Shown: one piece after another, positions 1-9,500 of the stretch
Layout: each line of letters starts with the position of its first letter
Position numbering within the stretch: the stretch's first letter is position 1
Assembly: GCA_028565715.1 (NCBI GenBank)
Contig: JAOXYC010232459.1
Coordinates: 1 to 10,593 of the forward strand
Length of the DNA stretch: 10,593 nucleotides
DNA from: Phoronis pallida
Lineage: Eukaryota; Phoronida; Phoronidae
Reading direction: 5' to 3'
Made by a program: the position numbers and the translations under genes
Notes under the pieces: model-generated
The model's input: only the letters and a program-made list of their open reading frames with translations
Database searches by the model: none
What the model was told of the DNA's origin: nothing

Positions 1-51
1 GATGGCGTTACTGTCACTGATGTATTAGAATCCACGGGCTGTGAATTTGAG
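1..51 (+). CDS. OXCT1: OXCT1/SCOT homologue, penultimate coding exon (partial)
   Basis: Frame 1 is open and reads DGVTVTDVLESTGCEFE, then meets a donor (GAG|GTAAAT) at phase 0. A 'G(L/V)TV.DV..STGC.F' stretch is the C-terminal signature of succinyl-CoA:3-ketoacid CoA-transferase, the mitochondrial matrix enzyme (EC 2.8.3.5) that moves CoA from succinyl-CoA to acetoacetate in ketone-body use. The catalytic glutamate and the mitochondrial targeting peptide lie upstream, outside the window. The call rests on 17 residues plus the matching terminal exon at 768-803. Related family I CoA-transferases are possible but fit less well. The exon starts left of the window, so its length is unknown. Confidence 0.82.
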
Positions 52-767
52 GTAAATTATTGTAAAAGAGGAAAAAACTTTGTATACTAACTTGTTTTTG
101 GCATGAAGATGGCCGCTGCTTTGGTGGAAATCTGTCATGTTCTACAACTGTTGTGGTGGCTGTTTGGTTATTGAGTGTTTAATCTGTATACAATTAGTTT
201 TCCACGCAGTATCCAGAGTTGCTTTGCCGAATTGTGCTGAAACATTTTGTACTTGTTTCTGGCATGAAGCAAGGGGCTGCTTTCGATTTTCGTCACTTTT
301 CCAACTTCAGTTGTGCCCACTGTGGCATTGTGTTTACTTTACTACGTACCATAAGCTTTATCATTGTTTGACATGCAATGCCATGGGCGCATATCAATTG
401 CATCGCTCTTGTTTAACTTCCAGGTTCAACAAGATTTATTAGCATTAGAACAAAAACAACTAAAGAAGGACTGAATGAAATGTAAAAATATTATGGTTTT
501 GTTTCGTTTTTTTTTGTTAAATGCTTTGTTGCTGACTGTTCATTTGCATTTAAATGTGTCATCAATATCCATAAGATGTTTTTTGTCTTGGTGACTAGAC
601 TTCTATAGGACCAAATGTTTTTCCAGCTGGCAACCATTGCTTGCAAAGTCAAGAGTGCCTGTCAGTTCATGTTAAAAAAGTCATAAACTTTGCCCCAGAC
701 ATCATGAGAAAAAATCACTTAATGTTTTTGTCCTCCCTGTTTATCATGAACGTCACTCGTCTTACAG
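52..767 (+). other. Last intron of OXCT1 homologue
   Basis: This 716-bp, phase-0, GT-AG intron runs from the GTAAAT donor to the acceptor CGTCTTACAG. It contains no coding sequence I can support. An open stretch at 137-442 has no recognisable protein signature. The intron holds an imperfect 35-bp direct repeat (90-124 and 251-285, about 28 of 35 identical) built around TTGGCATGAAG / CTGGCATGAAG. Confidence 0.75.
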
Positions 768-803
768 GTTTCTGAGGATGTCAAGTCAATGAGAATTGAA
801 TGA
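768..803 (+). CDS. OXCT1: OXCT1/SCOT homologue, terminal coding exon
   Basis: After the acceptor TCTTACAG the phase-0 frame reads VSEDVKSMRIE and stops at TGA (801-803). SCOT proteins end in a short segment of the form V-S-x-x-(L/V)-x-x-M-x-x-(I/V) directly after the STGC.F motif, so this exon fits both in register and in length. It joins exon 1-51 without phase change. Only 33 sense bases lie in this exon. I preferred it over another acceptor-like site at 418-423, whose product does not resemble SCOT. Confidence 0.82.
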   Translation, partial: VSEDVKSMRIE

Positions 804-980
804 ACAGCAGAGACATCTATTGGGCTGGTTGGTACTCACTGTTAATTCATACAGTTCTAGTGAATGTGGATGGGACAAGATAGTACTAACAATATAGTTC
901 ATGTTGTTGAATATAAAAATTTTTTTTGAAAAAGTCACCAAATTTTTTTCATTTCTTTTTTCTCTTTACGGATCTTGTAA

Positions 981-1204
981 CATCATCGATCTGTAATTCG
1001 TAACTTTACACATTGGAAAAATCATTTTTCTCAAATAATTTCAAAATTTAAGTTCTAAACAATAACGTCACCAAATATATATCAAGACGGGAACCCTATT
1101 TTAGATATATTTGGTTATTTTCTTGTTTGGAAAGTTGAAATGAAATTATTTGAGAAAAGGTGATTTTTCCAATGTGTTAAGCTACAAATTACAAATCGAT
1201 GACG
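981..1204. repeat. Foldback/MITE-like inverted repeat
   Basis: The left arm (981-1043) and the reverse complement of the right arm (1141-1204) match over about 63 bases with roughly six substitutions and one gap, including an identical core ACACATTGGAAAAATCA. The 97-nt spacer has its own inner inverted repeat (ACCAAATATATATC at 1070-1083 against GATATATTTGGT at 1104-1115), so the whole unit can fold as one long stem. No ORF is present. This looks like a non-autonomous foldback or MITE. I cannot define a target-site duplication. Confidence 0.8.
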
Positions 1205-1645
1205 TCTCTTCATGAATTTGAGGGTAAAGAATTTACCCTTAGTAAAGGTCTGGAAATTTATTCATTATATTCTTGGCAGAATTTTTAAATATAGATAAAT
1301 CCATCCAAGCAGTGACCGTGAGCATAACTGCAGATCATTCTTTATGGAACAATGGGATTAGAGGTACCAGTATAGGCCCATCCTTGGGTATAAGGTGTTT
1401 ACGGAGGCAAGAATTTCAAAATTGATTGAAAGTTTATGTTTGTTAGTGTGTTGCATTCAATGCAAAACTATTGTGTGACTTGTCATCATGAAAAGCTGTA
1501 GATTTGAATATTTAATAGTTTTTGAAAATCCTGTATTATTATAATATTGAATATACTTTTGATGTAATAACTAATTAAATATCCAACTCTTGAATATTTC
1601 TTCCAAGTTGATTGTATTTTATCATTGGGCAGCTAAAGAGTGGTA

Positions 1646-1651
1646 AATAAA
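1646..1651 (+). terminator. Candidate poly(A) signal, OXCT1 homologue
   Basis: Canonical AATAAA, followed within 20-45 nt by the T/G-rich stretch ATGTGTCAAACAGTGATGG, the usual layout of a cleavage and polyadenylation site. It is the first AATAAA hexamer I see downstream of the stop at 803. The AT-rich background makes chance occurrence possible. Confidence 0.5.
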
Positions 1652-2432
1652 AGTTTTTCAATGTGTCAAACAGTGATGGTGGTATTAATAATAAACAAAT
1701 ATTATATTTATCAAAATTATTTCTGTTGTTCTAGCCTCTGCTGATTCTTAACCATCAACACCACAAGAAAGTAGTCAAAATGTTTAAAGTAACACATACT
1801 TTTGGAACTATGTTCTCCGTTGGGTGTGTCAGTATAATAAACAAAAATTGCCGCCAATTGTATTTATATACGATCTGTTTAAGGGAGAAAATGGGAAAGT
1901 ATAGAATATGAAATTAAAAGGAAAAAAATCATTTTAAACACAAATGTCGAGTGAAAATGTAATTAAGAATGAATTTTTATTTTACATGCAACCATATGAC
2001 GACACAAATGTTACTCGTTATTCCTGGTGATTAAAATTAATCAACTTTATTGATCCCTCATTGATAAATTTGAATTTCGTTTTTAGATCATTATTTAAAA
2101 AGGATAATTTTTTAAAAATAAACAAATTTACATAGCATCTAGATATAATGTACACTTTTGTCTAAAAAATGTCATAAAATACAAAATATTCCAATAAATA
2201 ATAACACAATATACATCTCTGACTCGAACTTACAAATTTTGAAATACATGAATGGTTGGGTGATTTCGAATTCTTTCACATCTGACAAATACTGAGCGAG
2301 TCATGGAATCATAGGCGAGTGCTCGCTATTTGGTGCGGGTGGAATTGTTTTTGAGTAGATGACTCCTGGAGATTTTTTAATAAATAAATGTTTTTATTTA
2401 TTTGTTTCAGTGTTTTGTGATAATTACAAATT

Positions 2433-2548
2433 AAATAATAAAGTTGAAATCAGTAAAAAGTAAATTCAAATTTTATGATCAAGAAAAATACACTTTTCGA
2501 TAATTTGACATTAAAATTTACCGTTTACTGATTTCATTTTTATTATTT
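2433..2548. repeat. Short foldback inverted repeat
   Basis: Arms 2433-2466 and 2515-2548 are 34 bases each, and 30 of 34 positions pair. The core TGAAATCAGTAAA is mirrored exactly. The spacer is 48 bases and AT-rich. It has no coding capacity, and its origin as a small MITE or solo hairpin is inferred. Confidence 0.7.
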
Positions 2549-2804
2549 TGTTTATCTCATCAGTTTGCATCCTGAACAGATCCGGTAATAGCAGTTCTTC
2601 AAGTTTGGTCTGTTTTTTTCTTTTTATGATAATTACTTCATCCAAGAGAAATTCCATGCATTTCCTGGCATACATGACAACACCCTGACTATAAGGACAT
2701 CTAACCTATCATTGACTAGTATCCTTTCATTTCCAATAAAATCCAGCCCACAGCTGTGTTTGGTCTCTATTGTTACATGCCAAGAGGGTGTACTTCCATT
2801 GATG

Positions 2805-3045
2805 GTGTGGGTTTGGATGGACCACGGATTTGGGTTGGGTTTCTTCATCGAATTTGGTAGGCATATGGGTTGTTTTTTACTCATTTTGGCATAGATATGG
2901 GTCGTCTTTTTGCCATTCTAAGGTATTTTTAACGCTTCAGTATAGAAATAGTCTATATTTCGCATTAATTTGGCAAATTTGTTTATTTATGGGAATTATT
3001 TTTTCGCTTCACTGGGTATCTAATGGGTGTGCTTTTTGACTTGAG
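2805..3045. repeat. Degenerate tandem repeat (~32-bp units)
   Basis: Diverged units share a core resembling ATATGGGT(T/C)GT followed by a T-run and then C/A-rich sequence. The two clearest are at 2863-2870 and 2895-2902, 32 bp apart, and weaker relatives begin near 2826 and 3021. The repeat likely explains the overlapping spurious ORFs on both strands here. Unit boundaries are approximate. Confidence 0.4.
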
Positions 3046-3331
3046 CGCGCCATGTCTGTACCCCCTTTCAATCGAAGTACTCCCCCTGTTAGATGTCAGT
3101 CTCTTTGGATTTTTTACTAGATTTCCAAGATCAACTAACATGGTAATCCTTCCACATTCACATTGGGAATGTGCTTCACTTCAGTGCATAAATGGAAATT
3201 GTTGGATGGCTAATTATTTTGACCAGGAATCCCACTATCTTTGTCGATCATCATCCGGGGTTCATAATCAGCACTTTTAAGTTGTCATTCCAAGCAATAA
3301 TCGTATTTGGAAGCCACCTCATGTATTGAGC

Positions 3332-3337
3332 TTTATT
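3332..3337 (-). terminator. Poly(A) signal, SPATA1 homologue
   Basis: TTTATT on the + strand is AATAAA on the - strand, 22 nt after the SPATA1 stop codon (3360-3362). Cleavage would be expected 10-30 nt further on, giving a 3' UTR of only about 35-60 nt. Confidence 0.7.
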
Positions 3338-3359
3338 TGATCGGATCATAATACACTAG

Positions 3360-3512
3360 CTATGATCGTGGTGTTATCCTTGGCGTGCGTGGACTAATGT
3401 CTGACCCACCTAGTGCTGCCAGCTGTTGAGTCCGTGCTAAATTAACATTTATCTTTTTCTGAGACAGCTCTGCCCGCAGAGCTCTCAATTCAGTTTCTGC
3501 CTGGTTCCTCAA
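3360..3512 (-). CDS. SPATA1: SPATA1 exon H: C-terminus and stop
   Basis: The acceptor ACCTTTCAG|TTG (phase 0) opens a frame of 50 residues ending at TAG (3360-3362). LRNQAETELRALRAELSQKK matches the last conserved SPATA1 helix. A further 30 residues follow, ending SDISPRTPRITPRS, a basic tail with three S/T-P-R motifs. Confidence 0.9.
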   Translation of the reverse strand: MRNQAETELRALRAELSQKKINVNLARTQQLAALGGSDISPRTPRITPRS

Positions 3513-6500
3513 CTGAAAGGTAAAATATTTGCATTTTTACTTTGCTAAAATCTATTTAGAATGATTTATGTGTCCAAAGTTATTCATTTGTTTTTGTTTT
3601 TTGGCAGGGGGGCATTTTTGTCATAATTTTTCTATTTTTGTTTGTCTGCCTGTGGATGTCAAAAGCTCAACTTGCGATTTTTATTTTTTATAGACAATTT
3701 AATCATTTTACATAACAATCTAGCATGAGCAAGAGCCTTAAAGGGATATTTTGTCTTCAAAACCTAATAAAACGGCTACAACTACATGATTTTACTTCAA
3801 AAATGCTCATAAGGAAATTGTAATAAGACAATCCATGTGCTAAAATTGCCAAATACTTGAAGTGTGCGCATGCACCTGCCTACGCTAACAACCACAACAA
3901 TGGCGGACATTGAATTTTATTCCGATATTTTTAATACTGTTATTAGCTTTAAACAATTGGTAAACGTTCATGTTACAGTGGTATATATAGAGATTATTAC
4001 CTGGTAAATTTCATATCGTGCCGGATATCTGTCCGAGGGCAGTGATACCACCCCAAGGCCGCAGGCCGCAGGCTGGTATCACTGCTCGAGGACAGATTTC
4101 CGGCATGATGTGAAATTTACCAGGTGATAATCTATTTATTACCCAACTATGGAAATTTTGCTTTTACTCTCTGAAAGACAAAGTTTTTCATATTTTGTGT
4201 TAAGGCGCGTGTGCACAATGAAACGCAGCGGGCAGCATACCGATATACTCACGGCAAGTGACGGTATCACTGATTTTTGAAGTTATTGTAAATGGCAAAT
4301 TTTGAGGTATCGGGCCAAAATTTACATAGCTGGGTAATAAGTGCAATTATTTTAACCAAAAAGTCGTCACATATCGCTTTAAACAACTCACATCATATTG
4401 TGTTGAAATTAGTTAAAAATTGGCTACTATAACTTTTAATAAAGTAAGACCAACACTAAAATATTTAATGTTCATTTTGATACCTTCATTTCTGCTGTAA
4501 GTTTCACTTTAGCTGTTTCCACCTTCCTCTTGACTTCATCATTATCATGGTTGAGTTTGGTGGCTTGAATTTTATAGTTATTCTGAAAAGTTAACAACAA
4601 AAAATAAGTCTTAAAGGGGCATAGAACATCAGTTTAGCCCTAAAATTCCTTTCAAACAGATTAAACGCAATTCTAGCTTACATATTTGACTCTTGGGTGT
4701 TTTGCACTTTTAACCCAATACAAAAATTTGAGTATAACGCGCAAAAATGCTTAAATTCATTTTAGTACTCGAACACATAACGGCGCCTGGAAATAATTCG
4801 ACGCAGTGGATTGTGGGTAAAACAAGGACAGGTTACCAGGGTTACGAAGCTAAAAGGCGTGTTGAAGTTTAAGTTTTAGTAACGATTAAGTCGTAAGGAT
4901 AGCCAATGGACATGAAATTACAGAAATTGTTTGCAAAGGAAGTGATTTCATTTGTTTTAATTTGTATAATTATCGAATTTGACGGTCTATGCTACTTAAA
5001 TATATTCCAATTCATATTTCATAATAAGTAAGATAACTTTTTTCAATTAAAAATGTCCTTACATGTTACACAACTTTGTGTAGTCAAGACATTTTGAATT
5101 GCAAACTGATTTGTTTTTTTTTCTTTGATAAAATTCATTTTTCACTGTCCATCCAGTAAACCACCAAATTTTGTTTTATCTACAAACATGATGCACAAAT
5201 CAAATACAATTTGTACTTATTCCCGATAAGCAAAAATTATTGAAAACTATAAGGTTGGAAAATGTATTGTTCCATTATTCCAAATTCATCAGTCATTGTC
5301 AATATATCTAGATAATTTACTCAAATGTCTTCTACGTCATTCATTCCTTGATTTACTTACTTTTATGGAAGGATTTCCAGCCTGCCTTTTATTAATTTTA
5401 TCTTTGTTAACTTCAAGTTGCGCCATTAGTTTCCGATGCAGCATATCTATTTCATTGCGTAGGCGGGAACTTTCATCCTCTAATGGACCAGTTTTCTTCT
5501 TCTCCTCGAAGTACTTTTTCTTCCACATATCACGCGCTGAAAATATGAAATTTTTGCCGGGTTGATTCTTCCAAGTGTCACTAAAATGACCCTTGACCTT
5601 ATCAATGCATTCCTTATTTTGATTTTGATGCTGATCGTACACATTGAAATTCAGCAGGCAAGATTAACCGTAATTTTTAATATTGTTTTTCTTCTTTGGG
5701 TACTTGGCATTTCAGTGACCTTAAATGTTGTCCACTTAATTTTTATTTTACCGTTAAAACCACATTTATTGAAGGGTATAATGGAAACAATGTTTTTACG
5801 AAATTTAACATAATTAAATAAAACAGTTTTGTGTAATTTATGATTTATGAATGTTTTGTTGTACCTTGATTTCGTCTGTTGTTTGTTTTTGTCTGCATGT
5901 TCTTTGCTCGACGTACTAAATCTTCTCGCCTCCGTTCTGCCTCAGTTCTTGCTTGTCGTGCAACGTCTATTGCCTCCAATAACTTGTCTCCTGAAAGATT
6001 ACAAAATGAAAAATAATTATGATTTTTTCCAAAGTATTCAGTTTCCCTTAAAGTCGCATTTTCTGCCATATAGGAATGTTAGGCGAAGCAAACGAGCGAT
6101 GAAATTATACCCATCACACACCCATTTGTGCAAGAATCTAGAACTGTGACCTATTAGTAGTAATTACATTGCATGTCATTCAACCTGTTGCCAATTGTTG
6201 TCAGTTTCACTGGAAGTGTTTGGCATTAAAACTCGGATTTCCAAGATTCTACTCTACTCAAAGTTAATGGCTTCAGGAAGCCATTTAGCATAGTCAAAGG
6301 AACTTCCAAAATGTGTTTTTAGGCCTTAAGAACAGTTTTGTCACTCTAAAAATGAATCATTAATCCTTTGAACTTGGGTGTTTTCTACAATGCTGCCTTT
6401 GGTACTGTTGATATCTGTTTATACGAGGACACTAAAATATACCTCATTTTGATGATTGCTCCTGAGATAAGCAGTTGAATATATACAGCTTATTACATCT

Positions 6501-9500
6501 ATATGCCGATATTCTGCGGGTTATTGTATTCAAGACAGACTCCAGTCGGGAATATTTTTTCGAGGCCGTAGGTTGATTGCGAAGAAGTCATTTTGAATAC
6601 AAAGCAAGTTTGACAGCAAAACAATCTAACTCGTGGGTGATTACGTGCAGACAAAATGCGAGACGCCTTAATTTTGGAGAATGACCTCGCCATACTGAGT
6701 GATGATTGGCCAAAGTCGATCTACAATACGGCTATCAATACGGAAAATATTGTGTGTCAACAAAGTCTATTATCGTCTGGAATGAAGCTTATGTATGTGG
6801 TATAAACCATTGTAAGATCAAAGAATGCAAAACTATTCAACCCCGAGTCTAGTTAAAGTCACGTGAATAAAAGCAATTGCCTGTGGCTTATTGACCTTTA
6901 AGAGTGATGAAATAATTTTTTTTTTTAAAAGCTACCTAATTATTTTGGTCACGACTTAAAATCTGAGAACTGAAGTTCTGTAACCTACTCATGGTATTAA
7001 ATAATTCATGCCCAAAATTAAAGTCTTCCTGTCCTGATGTAGAAAAGCTCAAGGTAAGTAACTGTTAATTTCTAAAAATTTGAAATAGACATTTTTGACA
7101 TACTTTCTTCCTTCCTGGCTTGATTGGACTCGGAATCAATGTCATCTAACATCAAGAGGGGAGGACTTGGAAAATCATCAACATCATTGGGATCCTCCTG
7201 AAATTATGTGAAATTATTGGTAAAAAAAGTGTGAGATTTCAAAAATTCTACCTTTTCATGGCAAATTTGATCAACTATATTTTTAACATATAATTTTCTT
7301 GTCACCCATTTTGACAAACCCTGTATTTGGTGAATGCAACATGAACATTCATACTGTCTAAATATCAACTGCGTAAATCACCAATGTTTTTTAAATTAAC
7401 TAGCTGTATTATATTGTTATCATCCTGGTTTCCGTTGATTATTTCCATAACCGCTTGACTGATTTTGACGAAATTTGGTGGACATGTTCTGGGCGATGAT
7501 GGTAAAAAATGAAACTTGGTACAGATGTTCTTGGTGTTGATTTGCTTACACAAAAAGAGGCTGCGAGGTGTTCCCTGTTGCAACGTTTGTTCAATTATTC
7601 CTGATTTCTGCTGATTTTTATTCTCTCAATGTACACCCCCACATGGACGCATCTTTTTATCATTGCTCTAGTTTGATGAATATATCTCCACCCACCTGTT
7701 TCAAACCATTGCTGTAGTCCTTGCTTGAGGGTCCTCTATCATTGCTGTAGTCCTTGCTTGAGGGTCCTCTGTCATTGCTGTAGTCCTTGCTCGAGTGTCC
7801 TCTTGATTTCCTTTCCTCGTCTACTCTCAACTCATCATGGTTTTGACTAGAGTCTGCATTGTGATCCATCCTAGTAAAAAAAAATAAAATATTATAAAAA
7901 TGTCTTAAGAAAATTGTTTTCTTTTCACATAATTCATCATTTAAAAAATCAATATAATTATTTCAAGAACTAGAGCAATGCTAAAGGGATGCGCCCACAG
8001 GGCTACTATATACCAAAATAGAGTTAAACATTGTTGACCTACCCAGTTTAATCAAAATTCAACAAATTTGTGTCAAAAATAATCCAAGTAAACCAACTTC
8101 ACCATGGTTAGAATAATCGATGAAGTGGTTAAAAAGATAATCAACACAAACCAAGAGTAGTGATTTTCAAAAGATTTTGCCACAAGTAGAACAGCTTTTA
8201 ATTATCAAACTTAAAAGTTCTAAAACCCAAAGCTCTGATATCAAATACCATGAATTTTAATTTCCTAATGGAAATTAATCATTAATCACACGATACATTA
8301 CATAAAGAACTATGCACATGGTAGAGTTCAAGTAAACTGTCTCAAATTTGATTTTCATGCTATGCTATGTACATGCACTTGTATTCAGTGCCATTAAACA
8401 TATAATTCAACTGTTGTCAATGAACTTTATGGCAATATGGAGGGAAGATTGTTCATCTCTCATGAACACTCATAGTAAGAGGTACTATGGAAAAGAACTT
8501 AAAAACCTGGGTCTGAAATTTCTAAGAGTACTACTATGATATTGTATTTTTAAACACAACCTCAAAACATTTTGGTTTTTGCATTTAACGTAAGTGTGAA
8601 CGTTGCGATTTAGGCTATTTTTGGCACTTTTTGAACATGGATTTATCCGTAATAGGTGGTCGAATCTTCATGAAAATTTTAAGATATACTTTTAGCCTTA
8701 TTAGAAGGGAAGCGGGTCTCAGATTTGTTATTGGCCCCTCCATTGCTGAGCTTTATAGCTTCAAAAATGAAGACTTTCATAAAAAACAAAATTCATGAAA
8801 ATTTTAGCTTTAAAATTCAATAATTCCAAAACTAAAAAATTTAGCAAAATTTTGAGACCAGTTTCCCTTCAATACACAAAATGGACTTCATTAAAATAAA
8901 AACCATGCCCATATAGTATGTATTGTTCCTAAAATCCGTGTTCAAAAAATAAATTGAATTTCTTTAGTAAAAAAATTGGTCACATGACCAAAATCAATTT
9001 TTCTTAATTTAAAGGTAACCAATAGATTCCAAATTTATTCACCTTTCAGAAAATATATACTTTTGTGGGCAAACAATAAACAGTATTTTTTGTATGAATT
9101 GAAAACTGACCCCCAGTCACTAAGGTTCACACGTACGTTAAAAGGTACAATAGTCTAATTAAAATTTATTTATTAAAGTAACCTGTCATTTCCAGTCTTG
9201 TTATTTAGGCTGTTATTGGGGACATTCTCCCTCCTATTGTTGTCTTCCTCCACCCATTTCTGTGTCATATCCTGCTGATCAGGGTGGCCATATTTGTTTT
9301 TGGAGTTTTTATTGTTATTTTCACGCGTCTTGTCTTTTTGCCTGAAATATTCATGTAACATTTGATTTCTTTCTTCATCAAACAGATCGAGATGAACATA
9401 ATTATATTTAATTAAGTTTTTTTCAATTCTAAGAAAACGCATACACATTTTGACTGTATGCTTTTGATTGGCCAAAGGTGGTGAATTAAAAAAAGACAAA

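Larger units (their letters stand above)
804..1665 (+). other. OXCT1: Probable 3' UTR of OXCT1 homologue
   Basis: This segment follows the TGA and has no supported ORF. It is AT-rich and contains the hairpin element at 981-1204. The end is an estimate, placed about 15 nt after the AATAAA at 1646-1651. An earlier site (for example AGTAAA near 1239) or a later one (AATAAA near 1688-1693) is possible, so the hairpin may or may not be part of every mature transcript. Confidence 0.5.
1670..3320. other. Intergenic region between convergent genes
   Basis: About 1.6 kb of AT-rich sequence with no gene I can support. Open stretches at 2633-3280 on both strands overlap one another, lack recognisable motifs, and sit on a degenerate tandem repeat. 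The region carries the foldback at 2433-2548 and a small A/T palindrome around 2378-2406 (TTAATAAATAAATG facing TTTTATTTATTT). Confidence 0.55.
7637..8003. repeat. Inverted repeat pair flanking SPATA1 exon C
   Basis: The segment 7637-7673 and the reverse complement of 7968-8003 share GCATTGCTCTAGTT-like sequence. Thirteen bases (CATTGCTCTAGTT) are identical, and about 25 of 29 match around the GCGCATC core. The two arms sit in the introns on either side of exon C. They may be remnants of terminal repeats of an element that once carried the exon, or independent insertions in opposite orientation. Confidence 0.5.

Noticed and set aside
137-442. 101-codon open frame on the + strand
   Set aside because: It is Cys/Phe-rich with no motif or plausible splice-site support, and lies wholly inside the last OXCT1 intron. 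It is compatible with chance.
424-471. Alternative OXCT1 last exon after TTAACTTCCAG, reading VQQDLLALEQKQ and stopping at TGA
   Set aside because: The acceptor is good and the phase fits, but the product does not resemble the SCOT C-terminus, while the exon at 768-803 does (VSEDVKSM). It is kept only as a possible minor isoform.
2633-3280. Overlapping open frames on both strands (60-85 codons)
   Set aside because: They overlap a degenerate tandem repeat, lack codon or motif signals and conserved splice structure, and conflict with each other.
5296-5813. + strand open frames of 89 and 83 codons
   Set aside because: The first is the antisense shadow of SPATA1 exon F. The second is Leu/Ile/Val-rich only because it is AT-rich intron sequence.
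5847-6149. + strand 100-codon open frame
   Set aside because: Antisense shadow of SPATA1 exon E and its flanks.
6499-6693. - strand 64-codon open frame as an extra SPATA1 exon or a gene
   Set aside because: SPATA1 exons D and E already join in phase across it, and it has no recognisable domain.
8583-9144. piggyBac classification from TTAA at both ends of the complete MITE
   Set aside because: The second copy has TATAA at the same boundary and the termini lack the usual piggyBac CCC start, so the superfamily is left open.
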